A DNA stretch of 10,274 nt from G020348385 sp964580235 (lineage in GTDB: Bacteria > Acidobacteriota > Aminicenantia > Aminicenantales > Aminicenantaceae), in assembly GCA_964580235.1 (NCBI GenBank), contig CAZOJY010000122.1:1-10274 (forward strand), in the 5' to 3' direction. The notes under the pieces are model-generated. The model saw only the letters and a program-made list of their open reading frames with translations, was not told the origin of the DNA and made no database searches. Position 1 is the stretch's first letter, and every line of letters starts with the position of its first letter. Below are positions 7,408 to 10,274 of the stretch, in pieces. The translations under genes and the position numbers were made by a program.

Positions 7408-7502
7408 CCTGAATTTTTCATAAACATGATTTTTTTAAAAATCGGTAACGTGTCCCTTAAATTTCCGGTACGTGTCCCTTGATTTTACATGAATAATTCA
7501 GG
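7408..7502. repeat. 95-bp inverted-repeat element enclosing two tandem GTGTCCC units (MITE/REP-like)
   Basis: The outer arms are CCTGAATTTTTCAT (7408-7421) and ATGAATAATTCAGG (7489-7502), inverted repeats with 13 of 14 positions matching. Between them lie two direct repeats with a 23-bp period: CGGTAACGTGTCCCTTAAAT (from 7443) and CGGTACGTGTCCCTTGATTT (from 7466). A small A/T palindrome (GATTTTT and AAAAATC arms, 7428-7443) precedes the first copy. No reading frame fits the element. It occupies most of the gap between the FAD oxidoreductase and SDR genes. I infer a non-autonomous repeat of the MITE or REP type; the element family and its copy number elsewhere cannot be judged from one window. 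Confidence 0.6.
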
Positions 7503-7538
7503 TTAGGAGGCATGTGACAAAGTTTTTAGGAGGCCCAG
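7503..7538 (+). promoter_or_regulatory. Duplicated Shine-Dalgarno region of the SDR gene
   Basis: TTAGGAGGC occurs twice, at 7503-7511 and 7526-7534. The second copy gives AGGAGG with 5 nt to the SDR ATG, a near-ideal ribosome site. The first is followed one base later by ATGTGA (7512-7517), a start codon immediately followed by a stop, with spacing too short for normal initiation. Confidence 0.6.
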
Positions 7539-8303
7539 ATGAAGGGATTGCAAGACAAGCGTATAGTGATTACTGGGGGCGCTGAAGGGATCGGAAAAGC
7601 CACCGCCAACCGATTTCTGGAGGAAGGAGCAAGAGTCATCATCATGGACCGCGATAGAAGCAGTTGCCAAATCGCAAAACGAGAGTTGCAGGATTTGGAA
7701 GATCCGATTATTGCCGATGTTACGGATTCCAGGTCTGTGGCTCATGCATTCGGTTTGATTGAAGATAGGATGCATGGTTTGGATGTGCTTATCAACAATG
7801 CCGGCATAAGTATCCGCCAGAATTTTTTAGAGATGTCCCGTCAACAATGGCTGGATGTTATCAACGTTAATCTCAATGGCGTTTTTTATGCAGCACAACA
7901 AGCGGCAAGAAGCATGCTGAAAGGGGAGGGGGGTGTCATATTGAATATGGGCTCTACGAATGCACTTAGAGGGTATCATCTTTATTCTTCCTACAATGCT
8001 TCAAAGGCCGGCGTTGTTGAACTCAGCAAAAGCTTAGCCTTAGAGCTTGCACCAAAAATAAGAGTAAATGCGGTTTGTCCTGGATATATTTTAACACCGA
8101 TGCAGCAAGCAGAATATTCTCCAGATATGCTAAAAGAATGCAAAAAAAAGATTCCGCTAGGAAGATTAGGGAGACCTGAAGAAGTGGCCTCTTTATTTGC
8201 CTATCTTGCCTCTGATGAGGCCGCCTATATAACAGGCCAATATTTCGTAATCGATGGGGGAGAGGTTGCCGGAGGATTAGCCAGCCAGAGACCTAACAAT
8301 TAG
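7539..8303 (+). CDS. Short-chain dehydrogenase/reductase (classical SDR family)
   Basis: A 254-residue NAD(P)-dependent oxidoreductase of the classical SDR length. The Rossmann cofactor motif TGGAEGIG is at 12-19, the acidic residue after the second strand (Asp37 in IIMDRD) favours NAD(H) over NADP(H), and NNAG is at 86-89. The catalytic set is Asn111, Ser139 (in LNMGSTN), Tyr152 and Lys156 (YNASK). The C-terminal half shows PGYILTPM and the family ending GRLGRPEEVASLFAYLASDEAAYITGQYFVIDGG. It should be an active soluble dehydrogenase or reductase; glucose/3-oxoacyl-type SDRs look alike at this level, so the substrate stays open. The start is well supported by AGGAGG 5 nt upstream. It is separated from the FAD oxidoreductase by the repeat element and followed by a probable terminator. 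Confidence 0.93.
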   Translation: MKGLQDKRIVITGGAEGIGKATANRFLEEGARVIIMDRDRSSCQIAKRELQDLEDPIIADVTDSRSVAHAFGLIEDRMHGLDVLINNAGISIRQNFLEMSRQQWLDVINVNLNGVFYAAQQAARSMLKGEGGVILNMGSTNALRGYHLYSSYNASKAGVVELSKSLALELAPKIRVNAVCPGYILTPMQQAEYSPDMLKECKKKIPLGRLGRPEEVASLFAYLASDEAAYITGQYFVIDGGEVAGGLASQRPNN

Positions 8304-8317
8304 AACTTGACCGAATA

Positions 8318-8331
8318 TAATTAGCTAATTA
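8318..8331. repeat. 14-bp perfect A/T-rich palindrome after the SDR gene
   Basis: TAATTAGCTAATTA is a perfect inverted repeat whose centre lies 43 bp from that of the larger palindrome at 8354-8381. It has no loop and no T-tract of its own, so it is not a terminator; it could be a protein-binding site. Confidence 0.4.
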
Positions 8332-8353
8332 GTTGATATTAAAGAAATTAGAT

Positions 8354-8390
8354 AATAAATGTCGGCATGCCGACATTTATTTAATTTTTT
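8354..8390 (+). terminator. 28-bp perfect palindrome plus T-tract: probable intrinsic terminator of the SDR gene, possibly also an operator or partition site
   Basis: The arms AATAAATGTCGGCA (8354-8367) and TGCCGACATTTATT (8368-8381) are perfectly complementary. As RNA they form a stem capped by a tight CAUG loop, with a G/C-rich core, and the run TTTTTT (8385-8390) follows, as expected for Rho-independent termination. The exact, loop-free symmetry on DNA and the position about 70 bp before parA also suit a dimeric DNA-binding protein. The terminator reading is the simpler one. Confidence 0.6.
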
Positions 8391-8391
8391 C

Positions 8392-8420
8392 TTGCCATTT
8401 TTTTGCATTTCCTATATGTT
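8392..8420 (+). promoter_or_regulatory. Candidate promoter of the parAB operon
   Basis: TTGCCA (8392-8397, five of six -35 positions) is followed after 17 bp by TATGTT (8415-8420, four of six), or after 15 bp by TATATG (8413-8418). Transcription would begin near 8427, giving a leader of about 23 nt that contains the ribosome site GGAG (8439-8442). Confidence 0.4.
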
Positions 8421-8449
8421 ACAAAAAGCGAAAATGACGGAGTAAATGC

Positions 8450-9232
8450 TTGATCATTGCCATAACAAATCAAAAAGGAGGGGTAGGGAAAACAACCACT
8501 ACGGTAAATCTTTCGGCTGCTCTTGCTTTTATGGGTAAAAGCGTCCTTTTGGTAGATATGGACCCTCAGGCGCATAGCACAATATCTTGTGTGAATGATC
8601 CTACTTCCCTCTCAATATCACTATATGATGTACTCATAAATAATCAGGATAAGATTGAAGATGTCGTATTGAAGTCTACAGTCCCGGGGATGGATGTGGC
8701 CATTTCGAAAATTTCTATGGCAAAATTGGAGCCATCTCTATTAGGTGAGATCGATGGCCATTATAGGCTGAAAGATACTTTAGAATCTGTGAAAAAAAAG
8801 AATAATTATATAATAATTGACACGCCTCCAACGTTAGGATTAATTACACTCAATTCTTTGGTCGCTGCAGATAAAATATTAATCCCAATTCAGGCTTCTT
8901 ATCTTTCGCTTGAAGGCACCGACGATCTTTTAGAAACGATAGAAAAGGTAAAAAAAGTGACAAATCCTGAACTTGAGATCATCGGAGTGATTATCACCAT
9001 GCATGACAAGAGAACAAACATTTCCAAGGATGCTGTCGCTAGAATAAAGAAAGTTTTTGGACGCAAAGTCTTCAGGACAATCGTTTCTAAAAGCGTCAAG
9101 CTTGAGGAGAGCCCTGCTTATAAGGAATCTATTTTTACGTTTGCACCTTATTCTGTAGGAGCTCATCAATATAAAAAAATTGCTGAGGAGATAATAAGAC
9201 GTGCAAAAGTCAAAAAAAACAGGCCTTCCTGA
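8450..9232 (+). CDS. parA: ParA/Soj-family partition ATPase
   Basis: A 260-residue MinD/ParA ATPase that forms an ATP-dependent dimer on DNA and, with ParB, moves replication origins or plasmids apart. The deviant Walker A KGGVGKTT is at 9-16 with both lysines, the A' motif LLVDMDPQAH at 33-42, and the Walker B IIIDTPP at 121-127. There is no N-terminal helix-turn-helix extension, so it belongs to the short, chromosomal Soj-like or type Ib form and probably does not autoregulate as P1/F ParA proteins do. The start is TTG at 8450, chosen because MIIAITNQKGG begins where family members do and GGAG lies 7 nt upstream; the nearby ATG at 8446 is out of frame. The gene overlaps parB by 32 nt. Base composition is clearly A/T-richer than the kinase gene. 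Confidence 0.95.
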   Translation: MIIAITNQKGGVGKTTTTVNLSAALAFMGKSVLLVDMDPQAHSTISCVNDPTSLSISLYDVLINNQDKIEDVVLKSTVPGMDVAISKISMAKLEPSLLGEIDGHYRLKDTLESVKKKNNYIIIDTPPTLGLITLNSLVAADKILIPIQASYLSLEGTDDLLETIEKVKKVTNPELEIIGVIITMHDKRTNISKDAVARIKKVFGRKVFRTIVSKSVKLEESPAYKESIFTFAPYSVGAHQYKKIAEEIIRRAKVKKNRPS

Positions 9233-10037
9233 ATCAGTGAAAATGAGGCATGATACGCATTTTGTTGAGCTTATTACGTCTCGTCCCTCCGGTCCCAGAG
9301 TTCGCATGATCCTGATTGACATGATAGATCCAAATCCCAGGCAAGCAAGGAGCGCGCTAGGAGATATTGATGAACTAACATTATCCATTAAAGAAAAAGG
9401 AGTCTTAGAACCCATTCTTGTTCGGCCGAAAGCAGGGCGATATGAGATTATAGCTGGAGAAAGACGATATGTCGCATCAAAAAAAGCAGAGATTAAAGAA
9501 ATTCCCTGTATCGAGATGAGAGTTGAGGATAACGAGGCTATGGAAATTGCTCTAGTTGAGAATTTACAAAGAAAGGATCTTGATATTTTTGAAGAAGCGG
9601 ATGGATTGAAAGCTCTTACAGATGTTTATGACTATAATCATGGAGAGATTGCAAAAAAATTAGGAAAAGCAAGGTCAACTATTACTGAGATCATAAACAT
9701 CAGTAAAATTCCAAGACAAATAAGAGAATACTGTATTAAAAATCGCATCGTGAGCAGGAGCACCCTTATTGAGATAGCTAAACAAAAAAGCGTTGAAAAC
9801 ATGAAAAGACTCGTTTCAATGATAAAAAGCAGAGAATTAACTAGAGAAGATACACGTGAACTTTCAAAAGATCTCAAAGGAGTACCAAAAAAGCATAAAT
9901 ATTTTGTTTACAATTTTAAACCTAAGGAAAAAGATTCATACAGGCTTAAAATAGAATTCAAACAAGAAGAAGTGAGCAAAGAAGAAATAATAGATGTTCT
10001 TAAAGAAGTAATTAAAAAACTAAAGTTAGAGAGCTGA
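9201..10037 (+). CDS. parB: ParB/Spo0J-family partition protein (parS-binding CTPase)
   Basis: A 278-residue ParB protein. The N-terminal CTP-binding domain carries PNPRQAR (44-50), LSIKEKGVLEPILVR (61-75), GERRYVA (86-92) with the GERR CTPase signature, and ENLQRKDLDIFEEADGLKAL (120-139). The DNA-binding helix-turn-helix follows (about 146-170, EIAKKLGKARSTITEIINISKIP), then a linker and a lysine/glutamate-rich C-terminal dimerisation segment (RLKIEFKQEEVSKEEIIDVLKEVIKKLKL). The recognition-helix region differs somewhat from the GKSRSxVxNxLRLL of typical Spo0J, so its parS may differ from the canonical sequence. The GTG start at 9201 has GAGGAG 10 nt upstream inside parA; an in-frame ATG at 9243 would shorten it by 14 residues and avoid the overlap. 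The 32-nt overlap suggests translational coupling with parA. Confidence 0.94.
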   Translation: MQKSKKTGLPESVKMRHDTHFVELITSRPSGPRVRMILIDMIDPNPRQARSALGDIDELTLSIKEKGVLEPILVRPKAGRYEIIAGERRYVASKKAEIKEIPCIEMRVEDNEAMEIALVENLQRKDLDIFEEADGLKALTDVYDYNHGEIAKKLGKARSTITEIINISKIPRQIREYCIKNRIVSRSTLIEIAKQKSVENMKRLVSMIKSRELTREDTRELSKDLKGVPKKHKYFVYNFKPKEKDSYRLKIEFKQEEVSKEEIIDVLKEVIKKLKLES

Positions 10038-10274
10038 AAAAAAATTGATTATTAATAATTGAAATTAGTTTACATAATATACCTTATGCGACACAATATT
10101 ATCCTTAAATATAAATAGCTGATATCAAATAAGTTGGGAGTTTTCCTCATTTGTGGATATCTTCCCTGCCCATATTTTGTGCAGCTGTGGAAATATTTTA
10201 AATCGTAAAACTGTTCTTTTTACTAACCTGCTTATGCACTTTACTCAAGCACCTACAATATGTAGTAGATTAGG
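10038..10274. other. A/T-rich non-coding tail with DnaA-box-like words and an imperfect hairpin
   Basis: No convincing gene is visible in these 237 nt. Just past parB lies the palindrome ATTATTAATAAT (10048-10059) in a very A/T-rich stretch. Further on, TGTGGATAT (10152-10160) is one base from the reverse complement of the DnaA box TTATCCACA, TGTGGAAAT (10186-10194) is one base from the relaxed box on the same strand, and TTATGCACT (10232-10240) is one base off on the plus strand. Two GATATC words (10121-10126, 10156-10161), with AAAT and ATTT inside them, could form an imperfect hairpin. An origin-related region is possible because parAB often lies near oriC, but each word is degenerate. Confidence 0.3.

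Noticed and set aside
7443..7486. Two GTGTCCC direct repeats as a minimal CRISPR array
   Set aside because: The period is 23 bp with essentially no spacer between units, only two copies exist and no cas gene is nearby.
9848..9863. CACGTG-centred 16-mer inside parB as a parS site
   Set aside because: Only about 10 of 16 positions agree with TGTTTCACGTGAAACA, and the outer half-sites are not palindromic.

Overview
The window is bacterial DNA from an organism I can place only loosely. The large zinc-ribbon/Ser-Thr kinase/STAND-ATPase/helical-repeat protein, the closely packed unrelated metabolic genes, the GTG and TTG starts and a repeat unit carrying two GTGTCCC motifs would fit an Acidobacteriota/Aminicenantes-like or deltaproteobacterial-grade genome. 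That is inference from general familiarity and not a taxonomic call.

Layout. (1) 166-4092, minus strand: one very large regulatory kinase gene with its own recognisable promoter at 4113-4141. (2) 4093-4364: a divergent intergenic region that holds back-to-back promoters and, on the minus strand, what looks like the C-terminal remnant of a lost gene (4138-4347). (3) 4365-5194, plus strand: an O6-alkylguanine-DNA alkyltransferase gene followed 14 nt later by a small unrecognised gene, probably one operon. (4) 5319-5834: a two-TM membrane protein with a soluble PH-like tail. (5) 5898-7403: a CrtI/phytoene-desaturase-type FAD oxidoreductase. (6) 7408-7502: a compact palindromic repeat element with two tandem GTGTCCC-bearing units. 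(7) 7539-8303: an SDR dehydrogenase with a very strong ribosome site that is duplicated upstream. (8) 8354-8381: a perfect 28-bp palindrome followed by a T-tract, probably the SDR terminator and possibly also a par-operon site. (9) 8450-10037: overlapping parA and parB, a chromosome- or replicon-partition operon. (10) 10038-10274: an AT-rich non-coding tail with DnaA-box-like words and an imperfect hairpin, possibly origin-related.

How the genes relate. The kinase is likely an independent signalling hub. The alkyltransferase repairs alkylated bases and its small partner is unknown. The FAD oxidoreductase and the SDR are both redox enzymes whose substrates cannot be read from sequence; the repeat element separates them, so co-transcription is uncertain. 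ParA and ParB act together on a centromere-like parS, but no canonical parS is present in this window. Base composition falls along the window: one sampled 60-nt line in the kinase gene is 60% G+C and one in parB is 38%, which suggests blocks of different history.

The most unusual items are the repeat element at 7408-7502, the long palindrome upstream of parA, the gene remnant under the divergent promoters, and the possible origin-like tail.
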